The notes below the pieces were generated by a model. The model was not told where the DNA came from. It saw only the letters and a list, made by a program, of their open reading frames with translations, and made no database searches. Shown in pieces: positions 11,401 through 24,600 of a stretch of 64,000 nucleotides of DNA (position 1 is its first letter; every line of letters starts with the position of its first letter). Origin of the DNA: Nymphaea colorata. Taxonomy: Eukaryota; Streptophyta; Magnoliopsida; Nymphaeales; Nymphaeaceae. Made by a program: the position numbers and the translations under genes. Location of the stretch: the NCBI RefSeq assembly GCF_008831285.2, contig NC_045138.2, forward strand, positions 15,140,571 through 15,204,570. The letters are read 5' to 3'.

Positions 11401-14400
11401 CTACTAGCCCTCTAATGGTGACTGACCATCCATGATCTATCACCAAAATGGACAAAGCTTTTAGATCTCCGTTAAAATATGACTCAGCGAAGTGCACACA
11501 TAGGTCATGTTAGCCATTTTTTGCATCTTGACAACGCAATTATATAGCAAATATCCAATATATCTGCACTTCGAAAGTATTTGCCACCTTCTGTTGATTG
11601 AAAACATCGTGCGGCAAAATGGGAAATAACTTTTAAGATATTCTCCTGATTAAAGGATTTTTAAGATATTCGCCTAATTTCTGTTACTCTGGTCCAAATA
11701 AAGAAGGGGCTCAACCAAGAAAAACCACGAACCTCATTTTCCAGGCCATAAAAGCCGTTCGGACCGTCTGCTAATTGGCAAAGCATGATCCATTTTACAT
11801 CCAACCAAGACCACTCACTCAAGCGATCCCGGCATAGAGCTCGGATCTAATCCAAAATGGTCTCATTTGGACTCCTAACTGAACCTATTAATGGAGATCT
11901 GACACATTTTCCAACTAGAACGCCAAGAAAATAATAACATCCAGCCAAGTTTACTCACCCAGGCGATCCTGGCATAGAGCTTGGGCCTAATCCAAAAATG
12001 TCTCATTTGTACCCGTAGCTGAAAACCTATTAATGGTAGACCTGACTCATTTTCCAATTAGAACGCCAAGTAAATATGGGTTCAGTTTAGATACGTACAT
12101 TCCTGAAACTCTTGAAGTCTTTCGGATCGGGTCGTCGGGAATGTGTTAGGATGACCTGTGGCGATGACGAGATAGTCGTAAGGAATGCACCGTCCACCTG
12201 AAGTCACGACCTCCCTCTCGGACACGTTGACGGCAGTGGACGTGACCACCCTGCCGTTGGTCAGGTAGTGCTTGTGCTCGATCAATGACCTCTGGGCGAA
12301 GGCAGGCTCGACCATACATCGCAATGCTGCCCATGGCACTTCATAGTAGTCCTTCCTGCATTTCATGATTAATCGAGAGAGAAAGAGGGATTTACAAGTA
12401 AGGATCGAATTTTGAAGGTGTTGGCACGAATAATCAAGAAAAAAGAAAATTCCATGTCAATCCATGAGATATTTTACTGATTTTCCATGTTGAAAGTATC
12501 ATATGATCATATTATAAATTTCCTTTTGTGTTGTTTGGAAGGTGTTCTGATATATCCAACTCGATGAATTTTACCTTTTGTTTTCAACAGCCAAAAATTT
12601 GATGTTTTCATTTTGCAGCTTTGCTCTTGAGAGGGGTTCGAAATTTGTGACTAGCTAAGGGAAAACGATATCTAAAACCAACTATCTGTAGATGTGTCAA
12701 CCAAAAACAAAGAAAGTATAAAACCCCTTTTCTTTTTAGTAAAGTGATCCAAACGAAAAATCTTAAGTGATACGAGGAACACTTTAAATTCTGAGAGAAT
12801 CATACTTTCAACTTCGCTCATTGTAGCACATCCTATTTCAAGTTTTCCTAATCTTTTGCTTTTACAATTCTCTTGCAGCAATGCAGCTCTTATTATTTTG
12901 AAAGTAAAACTATTCCTTCATGGTTTGTCTCGAATTTTGATCATGCATATCATCGGCCGTGTCAACGACAAGCTACCGCTTATGGGGACCGTTTCATGTA
13001 AACTTTTATTTGGAGGGAATCTACAAATTCTTGTTTAACAAGACAAATTCATGTTTTCTGCCGCTTTAAACACGGTTACCAGTGAATCATTAAGCAATCA
13101 GCAAACTGGATTTATATCATCTGAAATCAACTTTCGCTTATTTAATTATTTCTTCTTTCCTGTGATGGTATTTACGTTAAAAAGGACAAATTAAGCGACT
13201 TGAAATGCTTAAGTAAACGATAAAGAAGACTTCATCCATAGCTACAGCGATGACCTCGATGGAGTAGGAACGAATATTTAAAGAAAACCCTTTTTCTTAA
13301 AACGCCGCCAATTCGGACTCGGCTGGAAGCACACATACCGTCTGTCCTCCACCTCCAGATCACATTTTCAAACGACATGCTGCCCCTTGATTGTCAGAGC
13401 GTTCTGATGGGCCTACTAAGAGGTACATTATTGAGCTGCAATAATTCTATAGAGCTCCTGGGGAATGTGACTAGGCAGATGATAAATGGTTTGGGACTGA
13501 CCAAGAAGTGGATGCTTGAAACTTAAGACTTGATTTGTAGGAAAACAATAATTTGAATATTTGATCCTACTAAAATGTAAGAGACCCGTCCAGGATTTAT
13601 CTGAGCATCGAAGTGGCAGGTCTGAACCAGTTTTATAGTCAGTTCGAGGACACTCAATAGGGTAAGATAGTACATGAGTTGTATAATTGGCTCTCCTTTC
13701 GTTATAGGAGAAGAAAAGAATGTCTTGTATGGGTGAAAGTAAGGCTAGACATCGGGTTAGGTCGCTGGCGGATACTTGGTATCGGGCCTGACTTAGACCC
13801 AACAGAAAAAGGCAGCAGGCCGGTCCGATAATTTATTGGGTTGACCTGGTTGGACAGCTCAGGTGGGTTTGATAGGTTTTTTTAATATTTATTTTATTAA
13901 TATATATATATATACAATATTTTTTTATAATTAACTATATTAATATATTATTTTATATTAAAAATATATAATTTTTAATTTAATGGGACGGGCCCAAGCT
14001 CGGACCCAAGTTTTAATGGTTGGGTCAAGATCCAATCTGAGTTTCGAGGGTGTTTGACCTGTCGGAGCCCAATTCTTTATCGGGCTGGCCGGATGCACAT
14101 GCTGAAAGGACTGTTTTTCCATTTAATGTTGTATAAATGCTCACGTGTTGGCTATCAAGGAAACTGCAAGTGGGTAGTCCTCATAATTACGAGTGGGTAG
14201 TCCTCATGATCATCAAACGCACCTTAGGAGGCGTTTGATAACTGTGCTTTTGAACAGAACGGAAGGAACATTTTGTCTAAGGGCTAAGGCACTTTTGTTC
14301 TGTTTGTTTTGTTATTGGTGTTCTTTATACATCGTTTAAAACTTATTGGTGTTCTTTATACATCGTTTAATGGTTTTAAGAACTGAATACCATATTCCTT

Positions 14401-14876
14401 CTGTCCGGTATTCAACCTTAGTCTTGTGTTAGCTATCGGGCTAAAACTGACCTAGTATTCACTCTGTTGAGTTCCAACCTGACCTGTGGCCAGTTTCGGT
14501 TCAAACTTTATAAAACTACAAACCAAGATATTCGAAAAAATAAACCCTTCAAGATTCTATAAATTCTTCATACAAAATTATGCTCAAATCCTTTCCCGAC
14601 ATCAGTATTCCACCCCTTCCCAGAGGATGACCATTTCTATGTTATCATACTGAAAAGATAGCCTTTTAATAAAAAATTAACGTTAAGCCTTCAGATAATA
14701 TAACGAATCTCATATAGTAAATCAGGGTCTTATCAATTGACTTGGCTGGAATACGACGCTCCCAACTAAAACCAGAATGTCAATCTCTAAAACATTTACA
14801 TCCCTACAAACATTAATCAAGCTTTTCTCTTTTGCACCAAACCTGCATCGATGCGGGATCAGATCTTATCCTAGCC

Positions 14877-14929
<53 letters not shown>

Positions 14930-16540
14930 TGTGCACGTTGTTAGGTGTGGCTCAGAGTCAACACAACGAACCCTACGGGGTCAGGGTTTGATGATACGTA
15001 AGGCGCAGTTCATATTTCATGTTTGGGTCAACAACGATAGGGTCCACTTTTATGCATGTTGTGCGGTATCGCTAGAAATTTTTATGCCCGTCCAAGGCCC
15101 AACCTAATTTCCAGTTACTATTGAATGCAAAGAGCAAATGTTACTACTTTTTCGAGTATCGATCAGGTCTAGTTCATGTAATTTTTATTAGATCTATATA
15201 GTTGGTACGCTAAGTTGCATGCCCGATCCACTCACTCTTAGAAGTAGGAAGTAAACCAAACAAATTGAACAAGGCAGGTTTGAGCTAAATTCATTAACTT
15301 AGCTGAGTAGTAGAAACTTGAGTCCTGCTCATCAAGATCACTTAATAAGAAAATATAGCTTTGATGCTTGTTGCATGAATGACTTGATTAACATAATAAC
15401 TTGGGCTTAAACTCAATGTAAGCTTGAGCTTGAGGTTGCATGCAATTTAGTAATCTTGTGATCATATAACCATAATTTGATCTATAACTACTTAATTCAA
15501 CCATTGATTAATTCAAATGAATTGACATAATTCAAAAAATACAAGTATAAAATAAATTGACCTAACAAACATAAACGTATACTACTAAGGAGCATGTCAC
15601 TGAAGAACATGACAAGGGGCTCCACGCCCATTGAAGTTGAGCATCTCATTAATAGCTAACTTGACCAACAAGTCGAGAAGAGCTGAGTAAACTTTGAACG
15701 AGTACAAGCTGTTATTCCTATTCCCTGCCATGGCCGTTCACGTTTAGCCCGTAAATTTGTTGAACCGGGCTGAAACGATCGCAAGCGGAACTGATGACAG
15801 CGAGCTTGCACCCTTTTTTTGTTGGCATTTTTAGTATAGACCTGGACCTGAACGGGTCCAGTTAACGGTTCTGAATCATGTCCAGATCCATACTGAAACA
15901 GTAGAATGGCGGGGACAAAGAGGTGGATTCAACCGGAAAATTACCGCCAAAAATTTTGACTCCGACAGGACTCCGATTTCCGGGAATGACGAGATGCCGA
16001 AGCCCCAGAGAGCGGCCAATTTTCTCGATCTTCTGACGATTATCGAGATTTCTGAAATCCAGGATTTTCTGGACCTTAGTCTCCGCTCAAGCACATCTCG
16101 ACTTGAAGCTCTAATGGACAACACGAAAAGTTCCTAGTTTCGGCGTCATTCCGAAGTCAAGGACTTCCAGAACTGCAAATCTTCCCCTATCCGGAGGGAA
16201 ATCGACAAAGTCGCATTGATGTTCATGTGAAAGGAAGAAATTAGCTACTTCCGTAGTTCGCGAACTTACAAAAACTCAAGAAAATGCATTTCTCCACAAA
16301 CTGACAATCCATAAGCAAATATCATTCGTTTTGCGTATTGGAAAAAAAAAAGTCGAAAGAGAGAAGATGATTCCTCAATCAAAGTAAATGCAATCATGGA
16401 AAGCAAGAGGAGAGGGAGGTGAGAGCTTACGGATCGATGAGGACGAGATCGGCGCCGAATTGGAGGGTTCTGGCGATGAGCGATCCGGCGGCTCCTCCAC
16501 CCACGACAACCACCCGCTTGTTACTCCCGCCGAATTCCAT
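8434..16540 (-). CDS. FAD/NAD(P)-binding oxidoreductase, FSP1/AIF-like (four exons)
   Basis: Complete 361-aa pyridine-nucleotide-disulphide oxidoreductase of the FSP1 (AIFM2)/AIF-homologue family. The animal member reduces ubiquinone with NAD(P)H and suppresses lipid peroxidation; the plant role is less defined. Exons on the minus strand: 16540-16431, 12355-12099, 10751-10300 and 8700-8434. Phases close exactly and all introns are GT-AG. The FAD-binding GGGAAG lies at residues 14-19. The 'YDYLVIATG' motif is in exon 2. A second Rossmann motif GGGPTG lies at about 137-142 and the FAD-closing 'FAIGDITD' at about 264-271. The C-terminal exon carries the family words QGYIARKHALLAAKNLK and DLFVGKTRKELGL. 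Length matches plant relatives at about 360-370 aa. Intron 1 is about 4.1 kb, and tandem duplications lie in introns 2 and 3. No transit peptide is obvious. Confidence 0.9.
9846..9957. repeat. 56-bp perfect tandem duplication in intron 3
   Basis: Two adjacent copies (9846-9901 and 9902-9957) of an AT-rich unit beginning atgataaaaagtaatacga agree at every position I compared. Further degenerate copies of the words 'gtataagataa' and 'tatgaaataatg' continue to about 10,075. It lies inside intron 3 of the FSP1-like gene, upstream of the last exon in gene orientation. Confidence 0.85.
11798..12074. repeat. About 140-bp diverged tandem duplication in intron 2
   Basis: Two copies (about 11,798-11,936 and 11,938-12,074) share catccaRccaag, ggcatagagct, cctattaatgg and gaacgccaag in the same order, with scattered substitutions. 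The block ends about 25 bases from the exon 2 splice donor of the minus-strand FSP1-like gene. The function is unknown. Confidence 0.8.
13742..14104. mobile_element. Second GC-armed, AT-cored repeat element
   Basis: Arms rich in GGGTTRGGTC, GGCCGGTCC, GGGACGGGCCC and GGGCTGGCCGG flank a core of almost pure A/T (about 13,880-13,985, including a short TA run). The build matches the element at 1333-1688, although the sequences are diverged and the terminal inverted repeats are weak. It sits in the large first intron of the FSP1-like gene. Confidence 0.4.
14312..14370. repeat. 31-bp period tandem repeat
   Basis: The words ttattggtgttctttatac and atcgtttaa occur twice in the same order, at 14312-14339 and 14343-14370, with identical sequence. 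It lies in intron 1 of the FSP1-like gene, in a block whose left end (from about 14,229, 'gcgtttgataactg') resembles the ends of the MITE near 46.1 kb. Confidence 0.8.
14881..14933. repeat. (CT)n(GT)n compound microsatellite
   Basis: About 16 CT units run directly into about 11 GT units within intron 1 of the FSP1-like gene. Likely length-polymorphic. Confidence 0.95.
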
Positions 16541-17720
16541 CGATTGTCCGGTGAGGATTTCCGGCGATCAGGTGCCCCTCCCTCCGCGCCGGCTTCCTTT
16601 TATTGTGGGGATAGCCAAAGGGAGGTCAGGGACAGCTTCACGCGTCTCCAAATGACGGTGTGGAGGATTTGACAATTCTACGGGACTAAAATGCCAACGA
16701 AGTTTTCAGCATAGTTTACCAAAAAGTCCACTATTTCTTAAAAATTCGTATCTTGCCCGCCATTTCTTCCTTGAATCTCATTGCTCCCTTTTTTTTACTA
16801 GGGCAATATTTTTCAATTCGAATATTTTACATTTGCTGATAATTATGGTTTCCAGAAAGAAAATTTCAAAAGAAAATTTTTCAAAAAATATTCAGGCAAA
16901 CAAATGGTTCATGAAATCCAAAATGGTGGATCACATTATAAAGTGGGAAAATACTTAAAAGTGTTTCTATTGCACTAGAATCACAAGAAAAGCAAGCAAG
17001 TAACCAAGTTTGTTGTTGAGAATAAGCGGGCAAAAAGAAAAAAGTTATAACCAAATCGGTTGTTGAGAATAAGTTAACTCACGGTCTTCTAAAAAATATA
17101 TGACATTTATTGTTCTGATAACAACTTATTTCTCTATATTATATTCAGAAAAAAAAAACCTTCTTCCTTCAGCATGCTCAAGGAATTGATTTTATAAGAA
17201 TTGAATCATCACAACACAACACCTTCTGTTTTTTAAATAGAAAAAATTAAAAAAAAAATGCATTTAATGTCCAGACAAATAATAAATCCTGGTCAACCTT
17301 TAAATAGCTGCATAATTTTTCAGAGAAATTTTTAAAGATGTGTTCACTAAAAAACATTATTTTCTAATGCAAATGACAAAGCTAACAATTATATATATAG
17401 AAACGTTATTTTCTTGACTGGTGAATGTTTTTCTTTTTTCCAGGATAAGTATTAAGATATATCTCTCACATTAGTGTTTTTCTGCTAGGTGGTTCTCTAA
17501 GAATTTCTCTTAAAGGTTGAACTCTTATTTTTCAATTTTTGAAAGTAGAGTCATGATTTGTTGTTGTCCAAATGTTTGGCACCCTTTAGGTAACTTTTCT
17601 CTAATAAATAGATTGGTGAAATTTTCATTTAGAGCTTATTTTCTAATTTTTTTAATTGAACATTTTGTGCTTGTCCTTGTAACTGGTAAGGTCAAGCGTT
17701 CAGGCTTTGTTCCAAAATTT

Positions 17721-17738
17721 CTCTCTCTCTCTCTCTCT

Positions 17739-17771
<33 letters not shown>
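17721..17771. repeat. (CT)n(TA)n microsatellite
   Basis: Ten CT units followed by about 15 TA units. A further TA run lies at 17836-17852. Intergenic. Confidence 0.95.
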
Positions 17772-17776
<5 letters not shown>

Positions 17777-18539
17777 GGACGTGGATTTCTCAGGCTATCA
17801 AGATACTCTGGCCTCTCATTTATAATATAATAATGTATATATATATATATATAAAATAGGTGGTAGTCTTTGTTTTGATTTCTCATGATATCAACCCTCT
17901 ACATCTCAAAAAGAGCATCGATATGCAAATAGTGCATAGCAGAGCGAGGCTTCACAATACAGCCCTAAACCCTAAAGGGATGAAGGGAAGGGGGTGGGGG
18001 CTTCGACTTTCACTCGAGCGAGCGATAGAATTACCCTCTTGCTCATCCAAACCAAATATTTTTTAGAGCAGATTCATCAGCGGATTACTGTTGCCAATTA
18101 GCCCCTCAGTGCTCCCATATAAGGCCCATTTGGAGGACGGTGATTTCCTAGATCGGATTCGTCAGAATTCCTGCTAACGATTTCTCTTCTGTAAGGCAGT
18201 GTGGGATGAGGAAGCGCCTTCTTTGTAAAGGATATTGCTTTTGAAGTTATGCTTTCATATAGTTATCTGCAAATTTTAGAGGTTTCAGAAAACTGCTGTT
18301 CCCAGGGATTTGTTGAAGCGTGACAAAGACGAAGTTTTAATTCGAATGTTGAATGTTTCTTGTTGGGTGATTGAAATTGCACCTGCTTTAGTGGAAGAGA
18401 ATGTAAAAGTGTAGCAGCTTTATGGGGAGAAGGGAGGGTGATTTCTTCTCTAAGAGCATAGACTGCTAGTCATCATCCATTCTGTCAATCCCAGTTTGTC
18501 GAGGGGATTGTCCCTTTTCAATCCATTCTCTAGAAATCA

Positions 18540-18890
18540 GATATGAAAAAAAAAAAATATCCGATTAAAAAATTCAATCAGTCTTAAATTTAAGAAATGA
18601 CATCCGATCGAAATCGAATTCATATCAGATTTCATTTTAAATAAATATTCTATATGCAATACGCTTACGTTTTGTACATGGGCCAGATTCAGTTCAAACT
18701 TCACATTCGGATTCAAAAATCAATGTGAAAATCGGATTCGGATCTTATTCAAATTGTGAAATCGGACCTTGGATAAAGATTCAAATATAATTTTTCTTTA
18801 CTTTGAATGTGAATGAGAATATGTGAATATCGGAAAAAGAATCCACGGTTAACGGTATAGTTGATTTGAATATGGTCCGTTGACATCCCT
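18540..18890. repeat. Dispersed-repeat fragment rich in CGGATTC words
   Basis: The segment is dense in 'tccgat', 'cggattcgg' and 'aaatcgg' words. It ends with ggtccgttgacatccct, a type of terminus seen on small non-autonomous elements in plants. Related word use is seen at 33.37-33.64, 42.46-42.63 and 61.77-62.10 kb. Borders are approximate. Confidence 0.35.
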
Positions 18891-20621
18891 ATCAATAAAA
18901 GAAAACGTAAAAAAGAGGTTGTCATTGCACCAGGAATTGAAAACAAACTCAGTGGCTAAGGAAAATGTGGAAAGATTAATGACGGGAATGTTTGACAGGA
19001 GAAGACAAAGGTGCCACCGACACTCCAGTTAAAACGCCCCTTAGTTGTCACACCCTTTTCTATCCCACTTCTACCGTGCGATTGGAAATCAGTAAGAAAA
19101 CAAGACATGTGGACCCATAATCTCGATGCGAGAGGTGCCGACGCAAACGCCTCGTCGAAAGGAAGGGAGGAGAATTAAAGATGACATAAATCCACCAAAT
19201 TCAGATCTTGAATCATGATTCAGTTAGTTTTGGATTTTAACTTTTGGGTTTGGATCTCATCTCAAGTTCCTTAATACGTGCATTTGCCCATCAAATTTCA
19301 TTTACAGTTGATTGATATGGACGACGTGTCGCATTGGGGATTAAAGGCGTCAGATTGGGTGGCATGCAGGTGACACGTATGGGCCATTGCCTACATCAAT
19401 CAAAAATAAAAATAAAAATAAAAAATTGTATATTAGTTGACTTGCTGACACGCGTCCGTCAATGCTCATTCTAAACCAGCTAAAGAAAATCACAAGCGCC
19501 CACAGATTGAGGGTTTTGATACCATGGATCGGGTTCGGGTAAAATCCATGTATACCAAGTCCATCTTGCTTGCTTGCTAGCCACCACACATGGAAATTCT
19601 GCAGGGAGAAAGGAAGAGAGAAAGTTCTCCATGGATCACTACGCCCATGCTTATCCATCTTTCCACATATGCATGGCATTTGTTTAATGGGAGAAGGCAG
19701 AAGGCCATCAATGGATGTGCATGCAGAGAGACCGATCATTTATAATTTTAAATGGCGCATGCATGCTTGCCATGGGATGATGATCTCATCATCTTCTTAA
19801 ATGATGTGCAGAGTTGGCTTGGTGGGTGGCTTCCATCTCATCTCAACTTGTTACGATGGAACTTATCCGGATACTCTTTGAAATATGAGAATCAGAAAAC
19901 CCCTAATTGGTTTTCTCAACCAAAATAAAAGAAATATATTATTTTTTTTTGTCTCAGGTATTAAAAGTTATTAAAGAATATTTCTGGCTTGTAAACAGCC
20001 AAAAAATGCCGTGTCAACAAGCAGACGGAGAAGTTTAGATTTGTTTTCTTTCTTGAGGTTAGGTATTGCAGGGAATCGGTCCAACAGAGGGCAGGTGAGG
20101 GAGTTGATCAACAGACTTACTTATAAGTCAAATAATGATAAAATGTGGACCCATAACCATAAGCTTCTTTTATCTATATTAAATTTATGTCAGCAAACGC
20201 TCCGTCATCTGGATTGCCCACAGGACCTTTCAAGTTGATTGATTAGAGGGTGTGTGTCGCTATTTGAGCGATTTGATCGACAGTCTAGTCATTGGAAAAC
20301 GAAGTGCATATCTTCCAGGAAAGGAAATAAAACTCCGACTTTTTGTCCGAGTAAACTTTATCCCAATTGCCTTAAGGTTATGCACTTAGATGTCATTGTG
20401 GTCCGTGGACAATGGCTCCGAGAATCAATATCATACCCAATTATATGAGCTACGCCGACTGCATATGTGCATTAACGTTACTTCTCTTTTTATTGTATAG
20501 AAAGAACGAGTGAGACTAACAGCTAATATAAAGGGACCTTTTTTTATTTTGTGACCAATGATTCAATTATTATGAGCCAACACGCTTCAAGTATTACTTG
20601 GGTTCAATTATATGGATCAGT

Positions 20622-20623
<2 letters not shown>

Positions 20624-20652
<29 letters not shown>
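20624..20652. repeat. (TA)n microsatellite
   Basis: About 14 uninterrupted TA units in intergenic DNA upstream of uricase. Confidence 0.95.
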
Positions 20653-20656
<4 letters not shown>

Positions 20657-21541
20657 AAACTTATCAAAGCTCAACTGCTTGTGCCTCGTGCGTAAGTATA
20701 ATTGAATAAAGTTTTTTAATATAATAATCAAGGCAGAACTACATTTTGTTTTTTTTTTTTAGACTGTGCCGTTTTTTATATATCTCCCATAAGTATATAA
20801 TATTCATTAAGCTCCTTTCAGTTTCATGAGATATAACTAAAAGTGCTCTTTCCACAAACTTACAAAACTCGACTTAATTTTCAGTTTTACAGGTTGCCTA
20901 ATTTCTGGTCGTCCTCTTTTTTTCTTTTTTCTTGCATGATTTGGAAACGGACATTCATCTTTAACTGTTTCCTTCATATTAAAACTTAAAAAAAAAAAAA
21001 AACTTTAATATTATATTTTACAATGTGACCTGGACTTATTATGCAGGTCAGGACAAGAATGGAATAGTCGCAAAAGTAAAAGGAGAAGAACTTCAGTACA
21101 TATTTTATGCGCAGTTTTTGGGAGCTCTTACTTTACGACAGCTGGATATGTTGTCCCACCCGAACCATATAACCGGACTCACATTTTGGTACGCTTGTTT
21201 TCTGTTCTGTCCTTATTGATTAGGATTCGGTTCCAACTCTATTGGGTCCTAAATCGACCCGAATCCATTGGAAAAAATAAATGGAAAGAATATGTCGTAT
21301 TTTTACTCATGCTTTTCCAAAATTATGTTATAAATAAGAAACCTTAATTGTTCTTTTAATAAGTAATGAAATAGCTAATTAAGCAAAGGAAGAGGCTGGG
21401 GATGGACCCGGACAGAGGATCCGAACCGTTTGAAGGAAGGAATCTCATCAATGGCAAAGTGGACATTTGCTTTTTGGAGTATCCTGGATGCTGTGGCGCA
21501 TACGTGTTACATTTCGCCCTCTCTTCCTCTCTCTCGGACGC

Positions 21542-21548
21542 TATAAAG
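21542..21548 (+). promoter_or_regulatory. Candidate TATA box of the uricase gene
   Basis: TATAAAG lies 57 bases before the uricase start codon, in a pyrimidine-rich leader (ctctcttcctctctctcgg just upstream). The spacing leaves room for a short 5' UTR of about 25-35 bases. Inferred from position and consensus only. Confidence 0.55.
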
Positions 21549-21604
21549 TTGTGTGTTCTTGACTCTGTTTCTTTCAGACAGAGACGGCAGAGCATTCCTG
21601 TGAG

Positions 21605-24600
21605 ATGGCGGAGAAGTTTGGATCGGAGGAAGGTTTTCATCTGGAGCAGAGGCATGGAAAGGCCAGGGTGAGGGTTGCTAGAGTGTGGAGGGGAAGAGAC
21701 GGCCACCAGTCCATGGCTGAGTGGAACGTTCATGTCCTTCTGCTCTCCGACTGCAAGGAGTCCTACTTTCAGGACGACAACTCCAACATCGTCGCCACCG
21801 ATTCCATGAAGAACACGGTAAAGAATCTCTCTCTCTTATTACACCGATTCCATGAAGAATACGGTAAAGAATCTCTCTCTCTTATTACCCGTGTCACCCA
21901 TGTCACTTTTCCTCTTCGTTTTGTTGTTGGTGGTGTTGGCGGATTCATTTCTTATTTTCGTGGATCTTTATGGTTGTAAATTTGCGCCAAAACGGTGCAT
22001 GGGCTAGGTCTATGTTAAAGCCAAGGAATGTGCGGAGATCACCTCTGTGGAAGAGTTTGCAACTCGACTCGGAGAGCATTTCACAAGGACGTATTCGCAT
22101 GTAAGATGACTCATCTTGTAGTGTTTGTTTCCTGCTTTTGTTTCCACGATGAAGATTCCATCTGACTATTATGGCTGTTTTCTCTGTTTCTTTATTCGTA
22201 CCCCACCTTTTTGCTAAAGTTCGTTTCTTGAAGGAATTTCTTAAAGGGAATGCTTCCTATACGCGTTTTGGGACAAGTGGCCCGCAGAGAGCCATGAAAA
22301 AAAGGAGGGATGGGGAAAGGGTGAGAAGAAACGTGATACCAAACTGGTATAAAATATTACTAGGACTTCGGTCTAATTGGGGGTTGCAATAACAAGTTGA
22401 ATTATAATATTATGTTGCTTCCGCTTTCTGGAGGAGTCTTTAGCTGCAGTTTGCATTCGTAAGTTTAGAGGATTATATAACATGTTGCTTTTCACTAATT
22501 TCACCTCAGTTTTGCAATTCAAAATATGAATATGTGTGCAGTGCACGTGCATATTTGGACAGATAAATGCATGCCTTCTTGCTACGCGTATGTTCATATA
22601 TTCATATATATATGTATATCTACCCATATAGTGCATGGAGTTGATTTTGATAGTTTTTGGTGTGGACATGTTGCAGAAGGTAATAGATAAGCTATTTCTA
22701 GTTTGGTTCTCATGAATTTAACCTTGCAGATGTGTTTGCCATGGTCTGGAACCTAAAAAACATGGTTGATCGTCCAAACCCAATGAAAATGCACGAACTT
22801 GTGAGACTCGTAATCTATAAAATTATGAACCTTGGACTTTGAACACTTACAAGATGCAGTTCAATTGTTGGAACTTGGCAATTCTAAAGATGGTTCCTTC
22901 AGAATGAAAGAATAAGAAGTTCTCCAGAAAATGGTCATGCTCTCTCATCAACATTTGCTTCTATTTCCATTAGGTCAGAGAAAGGGCAAAACAGAGTCTG
23001 TTTTTAACCAAGTTAGTAGTTAATTGAGTTACCCAAGGTATGTACAAGTAATCTGCCCCATGATATTTCCTTATCTTCTTAAGTACCCAAGGTTCACTTT
23101 CTGTTCTTGCTTTTCTTCTTGCTGGTCCGTGTCTAGTACTAGATTTTGTATATATAATAATATAAATTTAGATTTAATGGCCTATTATATTAGAATCCCC
23201 AAAGACTTGAGGTTGTTTTCCTTTGAGAACAGAGAACAAATATCTGGATCTGTGCTTAGGTCAAATATTTATCCTAATAAAAAGAAAACATGTGAAATAG
23301 CTAAATGATTCAAAGAAATATGCCGTTTGATTTTATTTTTTGTTTTCCTCAACTTTGGGAGAAGTCAGGCGCAGGAAAAATTAATTTTTTTTATCTTATG
23401 CAAAACTGGAAAAGTAATGAATCTCATTCTCTTGGAGATTAAAAAAAAAAAAAGCATCTAACCTTTCTTACGTAAAATCCAATGCATCTTGGTGACGAAG
23501 ACACTTGATACTCATCGATATGTGTGTACTGCAAAGGACCATGACATTACATGTGCAAACATGTGGCTTTTGCCTGTAAAAATTGCATGAAATGTGCAAC
23601 TTATTTTGTTTCTGTGTCTCTTTTTTTTCCTTCCTGATGCATCTATCTGCATGATGCTCCTTCTAGGTCACATGTGCAATCATCAAGATCATTGAGAAAC
23701 CATGGGAGCGGATAACCGTAGATGGCCAAATGCATAAACATGGTTTGTGTTCCGTGCTTTTCCTCTGATGACAAACCGTTTGCCTGTTGCAGCTTTATCT
23801 GTCTTTGTTATGTCATGTCTCAGTTCATGCTACTTTGCTATCCATGTTCATTTCTTGCATGTTTAAGCTACATTTTGTGTCTGGGACTGAAGTTTTTTAT
23901 ACATTTTTTTTTATTGCACAATTATTGCTTTATGAAATCTTGTAGCTTGTATTTTTAAGTTCTGTGGTCGACATGCTTATTTAGCATATATTTCTTAAAG
24001 ACATTTTCCTGTCCAGGATTTAAACTTGGATCTGACAAGCATACTACCGAAGTGGTGGTGAAGAAAGATGGCTATCAGGTTACATCAGGTATAGAAGGAC
24101 TGGCTCTGCTGAAAACAACTAAGGCATGTATTTCCCAGCCTCCTTCTATTCTCTCTTTTATGCAAGCAGAAATGCCTTTTCTCCTGGAACAAAAACTTTT
24201 ACATATTGAATGCTTGAAGCTGATAAAGTTGAAGATGTCCCCCTTTCTTTTTTTCACCATGCAATCCACTGTTTTTTTGTTCTCATTTAATCAATGTAGT
24301 TTTTTGCATTCGATGAATTGTGACCTGCAGCTTTGATGACATGCTTATTTTCTGGGACGACTTATTTGAAGCACAATGAAGTTCTGGTAGAAAATTCCTG
24401 AAGAAGACAACTTGGGACTCTTAAAAAAATTGAAAATTTTTGTTGCAAAGTGTTGCTGAGAAGAAAAAATTTTGCTTTCATGATGGATCTAGTCATGTGC
24501 TCTTTACAGCTGACAACAAGGCAGTGGTAGGAAATGTCAAAGAACATGGTTTCTGTGGTGCAATATATGGAACATGTTGAAAAAGCTTTCTTTTTGAGTT

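Larger units (their letters stand above)
16541..21541. other. Intergenic region with microsatellites and repeat fragments
   Basis: About 5 kb between the divergently arranged FSP1-like and uricase genes. Its left edge should hold the promoter of the minus-strand oxidoreductase. No open frame resembles a known protein. It contains the CT/TA microsatellites at 17.7 and 20.6 kb, and a two-unit telomere-like motif CCCTAAACCCTAAA (17963-17976). At about 18,540-18,890 there is a dispersed-repeat fragment rich in 'cggattc' words that ends ggtccgttgacatccct. Confidence 0.55.

Noticed and set aside
19350-19739. 129-codon minus-strand frame
   Set aside because: No recognisable motif, includes a T-rich hydrophobic run from simple sequence; judged chance.
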